Source: CAWATG01 sp963785035 (GTDB lineage: Bacteria; Actinomycetota; Acidimicrobiia; IMCC26256; CAWATG01). From it: a stretch of 64,000 nucleotides of DNA. The notes beneath the pieces are model-generated. The model made no database searches. It was not told the origin of the DNA and was given only the letters and a program-made list of their open reading frames with translations. The DNA lies in contig CAWATG010000005.1 of the NCBI GenBank assembly GCA_963785035.1, positions 62,001-126,000 on the forward strand. Direction: 5' to 3'. The translations under genes were made by a program, and so were the position numbers. This document shows positions 52,710 through 61,187 of the stretch, one piece after another; position 1 is the first letter of the stretch, and every line of letters begins with the position of its first letter.

Positions 52710-52724
52710 GTAGAGGCCCTCTAC
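52710..52724. promoter_or_regulatory. 15-bp palindrome in the fadE30 promoter region
   Basis: GTAGAGG-C-CCTCTAC, a perfect 7+7 palindrome, lies in the 36-base gap between divergent fadE30 and the HhH-GPD gene. TetR-family repressors control fadE30 regulons in mycobacteria, so this is a plausible operator for the steroid cluster, although it differs from the KstR and KstR2 motifs I know. Confidence 0.6.
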
Positions 52725-52733
52725 AATGCCTCG

Positions 52734-53315
52734 GTGTCCAAGGTCAGTTTTCCCGTCACCGGCGATCCACACGCTGATGATCTCCTGGTGGAGAACCCGC
52801 TGGCACTGCTCATCGGCATGTTGCTTGATCAGCAGGTTCCGCTCGAGTGGGCGTTTCGCGGACCGTCGACGCTCAGGGATCGCCTCGGCACCGACCTCGA
52901 CGCTACAAAGATCGCCGAGATGGACGTGGGCGATCTCGAGGAGATCTTCAAGCAAAAGCCGGCGATCCATAGGTATCCCTCTTCGATGGCCCAGCGCACG
53001 CACGCGTTGTGTCGCCACATCGTCGATACCTATGACGGTGACGCCGGCAAGCTCTGGCGGCGCGTCAAGGAGCCCGAAGAGGTATTCGACCGAATCCGGG
53101 TCCTACCTGGATACGGCGAGGAGAAGAGCCGCATCTTCCTGGCAATTCTCGGCAAACGTCTCCGCGAGGCGCCACGCGGCTGGGAAGCGTATGCAGGAGC
53201 GTTCGCCGACGCGGAGCCCCGCTCGGTTGCCGACGTCGATTCACGTGAATCGCTCCTCCGCGTGCGCGAATGGAAGAAGGCTCGGAAAGCCGCAAAGAAG
53301 GGGAAGGCCGACTGA
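52734..53315 (+). CDS. HhH-GPD family DNA glycosylase-like protein
   Basis: A 193-residue protein starting at GTG. NPLALLIGMLLDQQVPLEWAFRGPSTLRDRLG recalls the first helices of the HhH-GPD fold, and RIRVLPGYGEEKSRIFLAILGKRL is the helix-hairpin-helix DNA-binding part. The catalytic Asp of the active glycosylases is not apparent in its usual place, so activity is uncertain; short HhH-GPD proteins of this type are widespread in actinobacteria. The C-terminus is Lys-rich (WKKARKAAKKGKAD). The phosphatase gene follows with overlap or close contact. Confidence 0.82.
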   Translation: MSKVSFPVTGDPHADDLLVENPLALLIGMLLDQQVPLEWAFRGPSTLRDRLGTDLDATKIAEMDVGDLEEIFKQKPAIHRYPSSMAQRTHALCRHIVDTYDGDAGKLWRRVKEPEEVFDRIRVLPGYGEEKSRIFLAILGKRLREAPRGWEAYAGAFADAEPRSVADVDSRESLLRVREWKKARKAAKKGKAD

Positions 53316-53818
53316 ACGCTGCCGTCCGCGGCCCGCAGCCCTACCGCATCGCCATGATCTGTCTCGGCAACATCTGTCGATCGCCTGCCGCAATGGCCGT
53401 GATGGCACGGCTAGCCGAGGAAGCGGGATTCCGGGAAAGCGTGAGCGTCACAAGCGCAGGCACGGGATCGTGGCACGTTGGCGACCCGCCAGATCCTCGA
53501 ACCCTTGCGGAAGCGAGGGCGCGGGGTATTCCACTCGAGCATCGCGGTAGGCAGTTCGTTCGGGCCGACTTTCACGAACTCGACCTCATCTGCGTGATGG
53601 ATAAGGACAATCTCCGCACCGTCCAGCGCCTTGCGCCCAATGAGCATGAACGAGCGAAAGTCATCTTGTTGCGGAGCTTCGACCCATCCGCCCGGCACGA
53701 TGCCATCGTCGAAGACCCCTACTACGGTGGCCCCTCGGACTTCGCAGCAACCTTCGATGTTGTCGAAGCGGCGTGCCGTGGACTCCTGGCGCATCTCGTC
53801 GCGCAGTCGCTGCTCTAG
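53270..53818 (+). CDS. Low-molecular-weight protein-tyrosine phosphatase
   Basis: The P-loop CLGNICRSPAA (C-x5-R-S) is that of LMW phosphatases, near the N-terminus of the domain, and the Asp general acid is in VEDPYYGG. It removes phosphate from tyrosine residues or, in ArsC-like relatives, reduces arsenate; the DPYYGG loop favours a phosphatase. The annotated start at 53270 overlaps the preceding gene by 46 bases and adds about 25 residues before the fold; a CTG at 53312, with GGGAAGG just upstream, would give a more usual length of about 168 residues. Confidence 0.88.
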   Translation: MEEGSESRKEGEGRLNAAVRGPQPYRIAMICLGNICRSPAAMAVMARLAEEAGFRESVSVTSAGTGSWHVGDPPDPRTLAEARARGIPLEHRGRQFVRADFHELDLICVMDKDNLRTVQRLAPNEHERAKVILLRSFDPSARHDAIVEDPYYGGPSDFAATFDVVEAACRGLLAHLVAQSLL

Positions 53819-53947
53819 GCGCCGCCGACGAGTCCGAATGCCCAACCGATTCCCTCGGACTCTGCGTCTTTCGGCAATGCCCTGCGGTGAATCTCAGCGG
53901 GCTGACCTGGGCAAACAAGACCCAAAAGCCGCGGTAGCGTGGGGGCG

Positions 53948-55588
53948 ATGTCCCGATCGATGACGCATGTTTGGCAACTTCGCGCCCGCGCCTCGGCAGG
54001 GCTCGCGTTCGTCCTCCTCGGTGCCACATTCCTTTCGGGACCGGGTGCACACGAATTCGCATCCGCCGCGCCCGTCTCGAGCAGCACCGGACGTGCGAGA
54101 CAAGCGCCGGCACCAGCTTCGCCTGCCGACGAAAAGATCGCGCAAGTCATCGCCACGATCGAAATCCGGATCGCACAGGCCCAACAGGAGTTGGAAGCGG
54201 TCACCAGCCGCGGCAGGGACCTACAAGCGAAGCTTGTTGCGACCAGCGCCGAGTTTGACGCCGTCGGCTCACAGATCGCAGCACTCGATCAACAGATCCG
54301 CGAGTTGGATGACAAACTCGCGGCCGAACAGTCGATACTCAGCGGATTCATCGTCGACCGATACCAGCGGTTCGGCGCTGTCTCGAGCGCACTGACGGAC
54401 GACGATATTGCCGGCAGCACTGACCGCGACCGGCGCCGCCATTATTCGACGGCTGTCATGCGCAACAAGATGGCCATCGTCCGCAGCGTCGAACGCGAAC
54501 GAACCGATCGTGCCTCGGCGCGCGATGCCGCCAATACCACTCGGCGACGCCTTGCCGCCGAGCGCGCGCGCATCGGTCGCGATGTCACACATAGCGCAGC
54601 CGTCACGACGCAGGCCGAACGGCGCGTCACAGGAGAACAGGCGCGCCTCACACCGTGGAAGACAATTGCGTCGGGAATCGGGACATCGATCATGGGCCGG
54701 TCGGTCTTGACGTCCGAACAACTTGCGGACTGGTTTCGCTCCACACGTAAGGCTCCCAACGCCACGGTTTCGATCGAAGAGTTGACGCGACTCTTCGTGA
54801 GTGAGGGCGATCTCGAAGGCGTGCGGGGCGACATCGCGTTTGCGCAGTCGATTCTCGAGACCGGTTCCTTCGCATTTCCAAAGGGCGGACAACTCGACGG
54901 TTTCGACAACAACTTCGCCGGCATCGGAGCATGCGACAGTTGTCAGCACGGTTGGAAGTTTCGCGACGCACAAACCGGCGTGCGCGCACAGATCCATCTC
55001 CTACGGAGTTACGCCGACCCCGGCGTGAACGCCGACAGGCTCGCCAATCCGCCGGAGATACCGAATTACGACCGCGGCTCACACGGATTCGCCCGTACCT
55101 GGGGCTCGCTCACCCACCGTTGGGCAACGGCAGACGCATACGGCGACCGGATCATGCTGATCTACGTGTCGATCCTCGAACACGCAACGGGCGTCAGCCA
55201 AAAGCGCAGCGCCGGCACCGAATTAGAGCCGCATCCCCGCCGCTTTGCGCTCCACGCAGGTGGGACAGATCGGGTATCGCATCGGATCACGACTCGGCAC
55301 CCACTTCTTTCCGCACAGTGCCGTGATCGCTTCACCCGTCACCAATGCACGTGTGACGTCTTCTTTGCGGCAGTAGTGGGCGTACCTGTCATGGTCACCA
55401 CCATCGGTATCGACGGTGACCGGAGCCTGTACTGGGGTGATCGTCTCGGTCGGCATCCCTCCAGCGTTAGAAGGCGTGAGGGAAGCCCGCACAAGCCATC
55501 CGAGTGGAAGGGGAAATCGCTCCCTGGGCTAAACATTGCGCCCTATGGACCTCCCCAAAATCATCAGCGTGGACGATCACGTTATTGA
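53948..55588 (+). CDS. Secreted glucosaminidase with coiled coil; C-terminus doubtful
   Basis: A signal segment (ASAGLAFVLLGATFLSGPGA) precedes a long coiled coil (IEIRIAQAQQELEAVTSRGRDLQAKL, EIRELDDKLAAEQ), then a glucosaminidase-type domain: LTSEQLADWF, LEGVRGDIAFAQSILETGSF, DNNFAGIGACDSCQHGWKFRDAQTGVRAQIHLLRSYADP. The domain is a paralogue of that at 37.2 kb. After ILEHATGVSQ about 120 further codons run antisense through the DUF3039 gene and into the next gene, which is unlikely to be real. A one-base insertion would place a TAG at 55224-55226, overlapping the DUF3039 stop. Likely corrected length about 425 residues. Confidence 0.8.
   Translation: MSRSMTHVWQLRARASAGLAFVLLGATFLSGPGAHEFASAAPVSSSTGRARQAPAPASPADEKIAQVIATIEIRIAQAQQELEAVTSRGRDLQAKLVATSAEFDAVGSQIAALDQQIRELDDKLAAEQSILSGFIVDRYQRFGAVSSALTDDDIAGSTDRDRRRHYSTAVMRNKMAIVRSVERERTDRASARDAANTTRRRLAAERARIGRDVTHSAAVTTQAERRVTGEQARLTPWKTIASGIGTSIMGRSVLTSEQLADWFRSTRKAPNATVSIEELTRLFVSEGDLEGVRGDIAFAQSILETGSFAFPKGGQLDGFDNNFAGIGACDSCQHGWKFRDAQTGVRAQIHLLRSYADPGVNADRLANPPEIPNYDRGSHGFARTWGSLTHRWATADAYGDRIMLIYVSILEHATGVSQKRSAGTELEPHPRRFALHAGGTDRVSHRITTRHPLLSAQCRDRFTRHQCTCDVFFAAVVGVPVMVTTIGIDGDRSLYWGDRLGRHPSSVRRREGSPHKPSEWKGKSLPGLNIAPYGPPQNHQRGRSRY
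55223..55456 (-). CDS. DUF3039 family protein
   Basis: A small protein, 77 residues from ATG 55456 (or 89 from GTG 55492). DHDRYAHYCRKEDVTRALVTGEAITALCGKKWVPSRDPMRYPICPTCVERKAAGM is a compact Cys4-type zinc-binding pattern (HYC, ALCG, CPTC). DUF3039 proteins are conserved throughout actinobacteria with unknown function. The plus-strand glucosaminidase frame runs through it, but the DUF3039 pattern is clearly real. Confidence 0.85.
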   Translation of the reverse strand: MPTETITPVQAPVTVDTDGGDHDRYAHYCRKEDVTRALVTGEAITALCGKKWVPSRDPMRYPICPTCVERKAAGMRL

Positions 55589-56768
55589 GCCCCCACACGT
55601 CTGGCAGACGTACCTCCCCGAGCGATTCCGAGCGCAGGGACCGCGCGTCGAGCGCGGTTTGTGGAGCGACTTCCGGCTCAAGCCGGGCGCCAACTACGAA
55701 CAGCAACAGATCGAGGGTGGCCAGCCTGGCGACTTCTGGGTCTATGAGGACCGTGTCATCTACGTACACAAGCGCTTCGTAGCAATCCCACTCGAGGCCA
55801 CACCTGATGGCGACATCTCCCGCTTCGACCGCACCAAAATGGTCATGACCGCGGTGACGTACGACGAGATGCGACCCGGATGCTTCAAGGTTCCCGAGCG
55901 CATCGCTGACATGAAGGCGAATTGGGTCGAGGCGTCACTCCCGTTCCCGACCTTTCCGCGCTTCTGTGGGCAGACCTTCCTCGAAGGCAAGGACAAGGAT
56001 CTCGCGCTGGCTTGTGTGCAGGCGTACAACGATTGGATGATCGAGGAGTGGTGTGGCGAGTCCGAAGGGATGAACCTGCCCCTGTGCCTCATCCCGCTCT
56101 GGGACGCCGAACTTGCTGCACAAGAAGTGGTGCGCAACGCCGCTCGAGGTGCTCGCGCCGTGTGCTTCTCGGAGATTCCGACGCACCTGGGCTTGCCGAG
56201 CATTCACACCGGTTTTTGGGACCCGCTCTTCGCCGCATGCAACGACACTGGCACCACCTTGTGCATGCACATCGGCTCCTCGTCGAAGATGCCCGTCGCA
56301 TCCCCTGACGCGCCGGCCGGTGTCAACAGCGTCCTGGCGTTCAACAACTCGTTCGCATCGCTTGTCGACTGGCTCTACTCCGGCCTCATGATGCGCTTCC
56401 CCAAGCTCAAACTGGCTTATAGCGAAGGCCAGATCGGCTGGATTCCCTATGCACTCGAACGAGCCGACACCGTATGGGAACACCACGACAGCTGGATCCA
56501 TGCCAAGGAACGCATCCCCGAGCCGCCCTCGACCTACTACTGGGGTCGCGTGTTCGGTTGCTTTACCAGCGACGAGCACGGCCTCAAGAACCTCGACGCA
56601 GTCGGCATCGATAACATTTGCTTCGAGACCGACTACCCGCACACCGACACCACGTGGCCGGACAGCAGGGCGTATGTCGAAAAGATGACGGCCGGGCTGA
56701 CCCAGGAACAGACGTACAAGGTCCTTCGCGGCAACGCCATCAAGATGTTGGAACTCGACCGCACATAG
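55545..56768 (+). CDS. Amidohydrolase family 2 protein
   Basis: A 407-residue TIM-barrel metal hydrolase/decarboxylase-like protein. ISVDDHVIEPPHVWQTYLPERFRAQ carries an Asp-His metal motif, MHIGSSSKMP the barrel His, KLAYSEGQIGWIPYALERAD the strand following, and FETDYPHTDTTWPDSRAYVEKM a metal Asp. Genes of this type occur around steroid and aromatic degradation in Acidimicrobiia, and the ipd cluster ends 3 kb away. The exact reaction (hydrolysis or decarboxylation) is unknown. ATG 55545 is used; a TTG nine bases upstream is possible. Confidence 0.85.
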   Translation: MDLPKIISVDDHVIEPPHVWQTYLPERFRAQGPRVERGLWSDFRLKPGANYEQQQIEGGQPGDFWVYEDRVIYVHKRFVAIPLEATPDGDISRFDRTKMVMTAVTYDEMRPGCFKVPERIADMKANWVEASLPFPTFPRFCGQTFLEGKDKDLALACVQAYNDWMIEEWCGESEGMNLPLCLIPLWDAELAAQEVVRNAARGARAVCFSEIPTHLGLPSIHTGFWDPLFAACNDTGTTLCMHIGSSSKMPVASPDAPAGVNSVLAFNNSFASLVDWLYSGLMMRFPKLKLAYSEGQIGWIPYALERADTVWEHHDSWIHAKERIPEPPSTYYWGRVFGCFTSDEHGLKNLDAVGIDNICFETDYPHTDTTWPDSRAYVEKMTAGLTQEQTYKVLRGNAIKMLELDRT

Positions 56769-56788
56769 GCGCACCCAATTCGGCACGC

Positions 56789-57508
56789 TTAGTCGGAGAC
56801 GGCCTCGGATCGACTGAACGTGAGGTGCAACTCGAGTTCGCCGTGGTCTTCGACGGAGACGACAGCATTACTGGGCGTTTCGATGCTGTAGTCCGAGAAG
56901 AGGATTGGAGCGGTGCCTGCCACCTCGATCGTCGAAGTGTCCCAGCGCGCGTCGAGCGCGATACGAATCCGTTTCGTCGTGCCATGGAGCATGAGGTCAC
57001 CGGTCACTTGGACTTTGACATCTCGACCGGCCTTGACCTCAGCCGGAAGGGCCACGGGCTCCGTGAGCGTGAATACCGCTTCACGGAACGTATCGGTCTC
57101 AAGACCGCGGGTCCGCATGGCATCATCACGCAACGACCTGTCACTGACGATCTTGTCGACATCGACGCGCACGTTGACCTTCGTCACCGAACCCGCCTTC
57201 ACCGTCATCGTCGCGTCGAGCGACTTCGTGCGCCCGACTGCGGTCTTGTGCACGGTGTCAGAAGCGAACGTCTCCTGCACGCGGTAGCCCACAAAGTTGG
57301 ACTCGCCACTGACAACAGCCCATTCACCGTCGGGTGAGCTGGCTTCCGCGTCGTCTCCCGGTACGGGCCCCGCACCCTGGGTCGAGCTCGTTGCCTTGGG
57401 CTTGCTCAGTTCGGGTCGCGACGGCGAATCATCCTGTATGTACCAGACAAATGCTCCCCCTGCCGCGACGCTCAACACCACCGCAAGCAGGAGCAGGCGC
57501 CGGATCAT
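56789..57508 (-). CDS. YceI family lipid-binding-type protein
   Basis: A 239-residue protein with an N-terminal signal or anchor (LLLLAVVLSVAAGGAFVWYI), a disordered linker, and a YceI lipocalin-like barrel: WAVVSGESNFVGYRVQETF, VHKTAVGRTKSLDATM, RSLRDDAMRTRGLETDTFREAVFTL, VKVQVTGDLMLHGTTKRIRI, ILFSDYSIETPS. YceI barrels bind isoprenoids or fatty acids in the envelope. The gene converges on the amidohydrolase and is divergent from the desaturase. Confidence 0.92.
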   Translation of the reverse strand: MIRRLLLLAVVLSVAAGGAFVWYIQDDSPSRPELSKPKATSSTQGAGPVPGDDAEASSPDGEWAVVSGESNFVGYRVQETFASDTVHKTAVGRTKSLDATMTVKAGSVTKVNVRVDVDKIVSDRSLRDDAMRTRGLETDTFREAVFTLTEPVALPAEVKAGRDVKVQVTGDLMLHGTTKRIRIALDARWDTSTIEVAGTAPILFSDYSIETPSNAVVSVEDHGELELHLTFSRSEAVSD

Positions 57509-57670
57509 GCGTTGGTTCTGCGCAGGCGGTTCCGATCGGTGTGGAAGATCGTGGCGTCAGACATCAACGCGCCTTTCAGGTTCTCAGAAGCAGTCCGCCA
57601 CGGTACCCCGCCCCATCAAGGCGTTCCGGTCACCACCCCGATAACGGGGGTTCCCCAGTGGGACCGCGTC

Positions 57671-57700
57671 ACCAGCCTACCTACCAGTAGGTAGGCTGGT
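57671..57700. promoter_or_regulatory. Operator-like palindrome at the desaturase start
   Basis: ACCAGCCTACCTA and its exact complement TAGGTAGGCTGGT flank CCAG, a perfect 13+13 inverted repeat ending 4 bases before the desaturase ATG. It covers the place of a Shine-Dalgarno site. This looks like a TetR-type operator, as for fatty-acid regulators such as DesT. Confidence 0.82.
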
Positions 57701-57704
57701 CGGT

Positions 57705-58808
57705 ATGGCAATCGCTGAGGCACAACACGACACCGCCGACTCCTCGCTACCCGAACGCTTTACAAGGCTTCGAACCGAGAAACTCGGCAACGTCAGAGCC
57801 ACCTTCTCCCCTGTGGTCTATGCGCGTTCGAATCTCCGTGCGTACGGCATCTTGGCGTTCGATGCCGCCTTCTTCATCGCGGCGATCGCCGGAGTTGCGC
57901 TGAGCACCGCACCGGCATTGAAGCTGTTCTTCGGCGTGCTTGCCGGTGTCGCGGTCTCAGCGTTGTTCGTCTGGGCGCATGATGCTGCGCACGGGGCACT
58001 CTTCGGGTTCACCCGTCAAGCCGAACTCGTCGGAACGATCGCGATGCTGCCATCCCTCAACATGTATCGCATGTGGATGTATGGCCACAACAAGGCCCAC
58101 CACGGCTTTACGAGCTTCGCGCCGATCGACTGGATCTGGCGCCCGAAAACTCCAGCGGAGTATCACAACGGATCGCGGTGGTCACGACTTGTCTACCGGA
58201 TTGAACGCAGCCTTCCAGGCTGCGCGTTGCACTACATCTTGCGAGTCTGGTGGCCCGGAATGGTGGCGTTCCGACCAGATCGCGAGATCCGACGGAAGCA
58301 CCACTTCGCGTACTCCCAAATGTGGGTGGCGACCTACCTCGCTGTCGCTACAACGCTCGCATGGATGTTTGCCGGCGGATTGCTTGGTGTTGTCGCCGCA
58401 GTCATCGTCCCTTGGGTGGTGTTCAACTACCACATAGCACTTTTCGTTTTTCTCCATCACACGCATCCGGATCTTCCGATGTTCGACAAGCGCGCCGAAT
58501 GGAGCGCTCCGATAGGCCAGGTCGCGTGTTCGACGATGATTCGCATGTCACCGCCGATGGAGTTCCTCATGCATGGGATCCTCATCCACACACCCCATCA
58601 CGTGGACACCCGGATTCCGTTCTACCGGTTACGCCAGGCATACGCCGATCTCCAACCGACATTCGGCGAGGACATTCTCGAGTACCGCTTTCGCTGGTCG
58701 ACGGTTCGCTCGATCTTCGGGTCCTGCCAGCTCTACGACTTCGACACGCACACGTGGTATCGCTTCGACAACGCGCCGACGCTACCGTTGCCCCATGACG
58801 CGCATTGA
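57705..58808 (+). CDS. Membrane fatty-acid desaturase
   Basis: A 367-residue integral membrane di-iron desaturase. The histidine boxes are HDAAHG near residue 92, HNKAHHG near 127 and HTPHH near 295. Membrane segments include FDAAFFIAAIAGVALS, LKLFFGVLAGVAVSALFVW, WVATYLAVATTLAWMFAGGLLG and VVAAVIVPWVVFNYHIALFVF. It inserts a double bond into acyl chains or a carotenoid-like lipid. No purine-rich ribosome site is visible because the palindrome fills that space; translation may use a leaderless transcript. It overlaps the next gene by 14 bases. Confidence 0.9.
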   Translation: MAIAEAQHDTADSSLPERFTRLRTEKLGNVRATFSPVVYARSNLRAYGILAFDAAFFIAAIAGVALSTAPALKLFFGVLAGVAVSALFVWAHDAAHGALFGFTRQAELVGTIAMLPSLNMYRMWMYGHNKAHHGFTSFAPIDWIWRPKTPAEYHNGSRWSRLVYRIERSLPGCALHYILRVWWPGMVAFRPDREIRRKHHFAYSQMWVATYLAVATTLAWMFAGGLLGVVAAVIVPWVVFNYHIALFVFLHHTHPDLPMFDKRAEWSAPIGQVACSTMIRMSPPMEFLMHGILIHTPHHVDTRIPFYRLRQAYADLQPTFGEDILEYRFRWSTVRSIFGSCQLYDFDTHTWYRFDNAPTLPLPHDAH

Positions 58809-59244
58809 TCCGACCAAGATGACCACCGAGCAGTGGAACTCCTTCAACCAATCGGTCATCGATGGTTTCCGGGGCACGAGGGGCGTTGTCGAATCGGGTC
58901 CGTTCGCCGGCGCTCCACTCGTCTTGGTCACGGTGAAGGGAGCACGATCAGGCACAGATCGGGTAATCCCACTCGTGCATTCACGTGACGGCGACCGTGT
59001 CGTGATCGTGGCTTCAAAGGGTGGAGCCCCGAAGAACCCTGCTTGGTTCCACAACTTGGTCGCGAATCCTGACGTGACCGTCGAACTCCCCGGCGAGACA
59101 TTCCGAGCTCGCGCACGCGTTGTCGAAGCCGAGGAGCGAGACCGCCTCTTCCGGGCCCACGCAGACCTGATGCCCAACTTCGATGACTACGCGGCCGCAA
59201 CATCACGCGTGATCCCCGTCGTCGTGCTGGAAAAGGTTGGGTGA
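58795..59244 (+). CDS. Deazaflavin (F420)-dependent nitroreductase family protein
   Basis: A 149-residue protein of the Ddn/split-barrel family: FNQSVIDGFRGTRGVVESGPFAGAPLVLVTVKGARSGTDRVIPLVHSRDGDRVVIVASKGGAPKNPAWFHNLVANPDVTVELPGETFRARARVVE. PAWFHNLVANPDV is a family signature. These use reduced F420 to reduce quinones or nitro compounds. cofC at 10.8 kb supports the presence of F420. It starts inside the end of the desaturase gene, so the two are coupled. Confidence 0.9.
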   Translation: MTRIDPTKMTTEQWNSFNQSVIDGFRGTRGVVESGPFAGAPLVLVTVKGARSGTDRVIPLVHSRDGDRVVIVASKGGAPKNPAWFHNLVANPDVTVELPGETFRARARVVEAEERDRLFRAHADLMPNFDDYAAATSRVIPVVVLEKVG

Positions 59245-59280
59245 CACCAACGCCGGGCGGCGACGCCGGGTCGCGAAAAG

Positions 59281-59316
59281 CGGCCGCTGCGTGCTCAAGG
59301 AGCGCCACAGCGGCCG
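59281..59316. terminator. Hairpin between converging nitroreductase and chemoreceptor genes
   Basis: CGGCCGCTG (59281-59289) pairs perfectly with CAGCGGCCG (59308-59316). Inner bases GCTC/GAGC could extend the stem. No T-tract; likely a bidirectional terminator. Confidence 0.6.
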
Positions 59317-59344
59317 TCTCTGCGAATAGCAATGGAGCTCCCGT

Positions 59345-60943
59345 CTAGACGACGAGCGCCACCACTCCATCCTCGTTGTACTTGAACTGAGTGGTGAGTT
59401 CCTTGAGGTCCTCTGACATCTCAGCCAACCGTGCCACTTCCTCACGATTCTCACCCATCGCAGTACTCGTCTTCTCGATGGAACGAGCAACCGACGAAAT
59501 GCGATCGACGATCCCGCGACTCGTACCAGCCACCGACTGCACCGTCCGTTCGATATCACCAGTCGTTGCGGTCTGCTCCTCAACAGCGGAGGCAATCTGG
59601 GTCTGAATCCCGTTGATCTCGTCGACGATCTTGGCGATCTCCTCGATCGCAGAGACCGCCTGGCGAGTATCGGCCTGAATCGCCTCGATCCGGTCCGAGA
59701 TCTCCTGCGTCGCCCGTCCGGTTTCCTGTGACAGGTCCTTGACCTCTGAAGCAACAACTGCGAAGCCCTTACCGGCCTCGCCAGCTCGCGCAGCCTCAAT
59801 CGTCGCATTGATCGCCAACAGGTTCGTCTGCTCGGCAATGCTGTTGATCAACTGCACCACATTGCCAACCTCAGCCGAGGACTCGCCCAACTTCGCAATC
59901 GTCTCACACGTTCGAGCGGCCACCTGCACCGCATTCGAGGCAACGGCAGCAGCCTCGCTTGCACTCCGTGCAATCTCGCCGATCGAAACAGTCATTTCCT
60001 CAGTGCCCGTTGCGACGGTCCCAATTCCCGAACCAACCTCGTCAGCCTCGGAGAACGCAGCATCGGCCTCGGCCGCCACTGCAGAGGTTGCGGAAACCAT
60101 CTCCTCGTTACGAATGGTGAATCCAGCCGACGCCGAGGCCAAGGCATCCGCGTCGGAACTGATCTTGCGGATCACATCACCCGTACGTTCCAGCATCCTG
60201 TTCAACGCAACTGCCATCTGAGCAATCTCGTCATTCCCGGTCACGTCCAAACGCTGCGTCAAATCGCCATCGGCCACATTCTCGATGACCAGTACGGCGG
60301 CAGCAATTGGCTTCGTCACACGACGAGCAACCACGATTGCCACACCAAACGCAACAACCCCGATCAGCCCCGAAAGCATGAAGAGGCGCGTACGAGCGTC
60401 ATTCGCGGTCTGATCGACTTTAGCCTCCTGCTCGCGTGTCGCATCCAACACGGTTTCCTTGAGCTTGACGATTGCGACGTCACGACTTTCCAGCAGGGGA
60501 TACATATCGTTGATATCTTTGGGGGCTTCGACGTCCTTGACGATCAGGTCGATGTTCGTTCCCAAGATGTTGTTCGCGAACAGCACGATTCTGCTCGACT
60601 GCGCAACCGCTTCGTTATAGCTAGCGCGTGCAGGCCCGGTCAGCTCCATGGTCTCGAGTTCACGGAATCCGTCGTTGCTGATCTTGATGTTGTCAAGAAA
60701 CATTTTCATCGAGTTCGCCCTCTGATCAGCTGGCCCAAAAAGGATCAGAACGCCGCCCTGAACGCTCTTGTCGGCGGCATGCTGAACCTCAGCGATCTTC
60801 TTCAATGGATTGACTCCATGATCCATGGTTCGATGGAACGAGTCCTTTTGGTTTCCAATCAGCACCAACGCATATGCCAGCGTGCCAACGGCCAATACTG
60901 CAATCGCCATGAAACCTGCCAACATCCGCCGACCAATACTCAC
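59345..60943 (-). CDS. Methyl-accepting chemotaxis protein
   Basis: A 532-residue chemoreceptor from GTG 60943, with GGAGGG upstream. Membrane segment 1 is MLAGFMAIAVLAVGTLAYALVL, a helical sensor domain (about 30-190) follows, then segment 2 LFMLSGLIGVVAFGVAIVVA, a HAMP domain (RRVTKPIAAAVLVIENVADGDLTQRLDVTGNDEI), and the signalling domain with the conserved tip INSIAEQTNLLAINATIEAARAGEAGKGFAVVASEVKDLS. Short sensor length and four helical stretches suggest a 4-helix-bundle ligand domain. No CheA/CheW/CheY gene lies in the window. No C-terminal pentapeptide. Confidence 0.93.
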   Translation of the reverse strand: MSIGRRMLAGFMAIAVLAVGTLAYALVLIGNQKDSFHRTMDHGVNPLKKIAEVQHAADKSVQGGVLILFGPADQRANSMKMFLDNIKISNDGFRELETMELTGPARASYNEAVAQSSRIVLFANNILGTNIDLIVKDVEAPKDINDMYPLLESRDVAIVKLKETVLDATREQEAKVDQTANDARTRLFMLSGLIGVVAFGVAIVVARRVTKPIAAAVLVIENVADGDLTQRLDVTGNDEIAQMAVALNRMLERTGDVIRKISSDADALASASAGFTIRNEEMVSATSAVAAEADAAFSEADEVGSGIGTVATGTEEMTVSIGEIARSASEAAAVASNAVQVAARTCETIAKLGESSAEVGNVVQLINSIAEQTNLLAINATIEAARAGEAGKGFAVVASEVKDLSQETGRATQEISDRIEAIQADTRQAVSAIEEIAKIVDEINGIQTQIASAVEEQTATTGDIERTVQSVAGTSRGIVDRISSVARSIEKTSTAMGENREEVARLAEMSEDLKELTTQFKYNEDGVVALVV

Positions 60944-61114
60944 GATGCCCTCCACAATCCAGTACACGCCGCACCCCACAACGTGTGACGTACGGCCCAG
61001 CGCACCCTTCACACACGTCATCGACCACGCCGGCAACCGCTGAAGACCCAATATCCCGAGCAGGACCGGTCGCTTCCGTACAACCAGATCCAGAACAGAC
61101 AAACCCGCACGCGA

Positions 61115-61156
61115 CAACGGCCGCTGCATGCTCATCGCGAGCGGCAGCGGCCGTTG
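61115..61156. terminator. Inverted repeat between Agd3 copy 2 and the chemoreceptor gene
   Basis: CAACGGCCGCTGC (61115-61127) is exactly complementary to GCAGCGGCCGTTG (61144-61156), with a 16-base loop. It lies downstream of Agd3 copy 2 and upstream of the chemoreceptor, so it likely ends the former's transcript. No T-tract is seen. Confidence 0.65.
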
Positions 61157-61187
61157 CATGTTGTTTCGGGGCTTGACCCCGAGGCGT

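Noticed and set aside
55227..55588. C-terminal extension of the second glucosaminidase as a real domain
   Set aside because: It lies antisense to DUF3039 and overlaps the next gene; a missed stop after a one-base insertion explains it.
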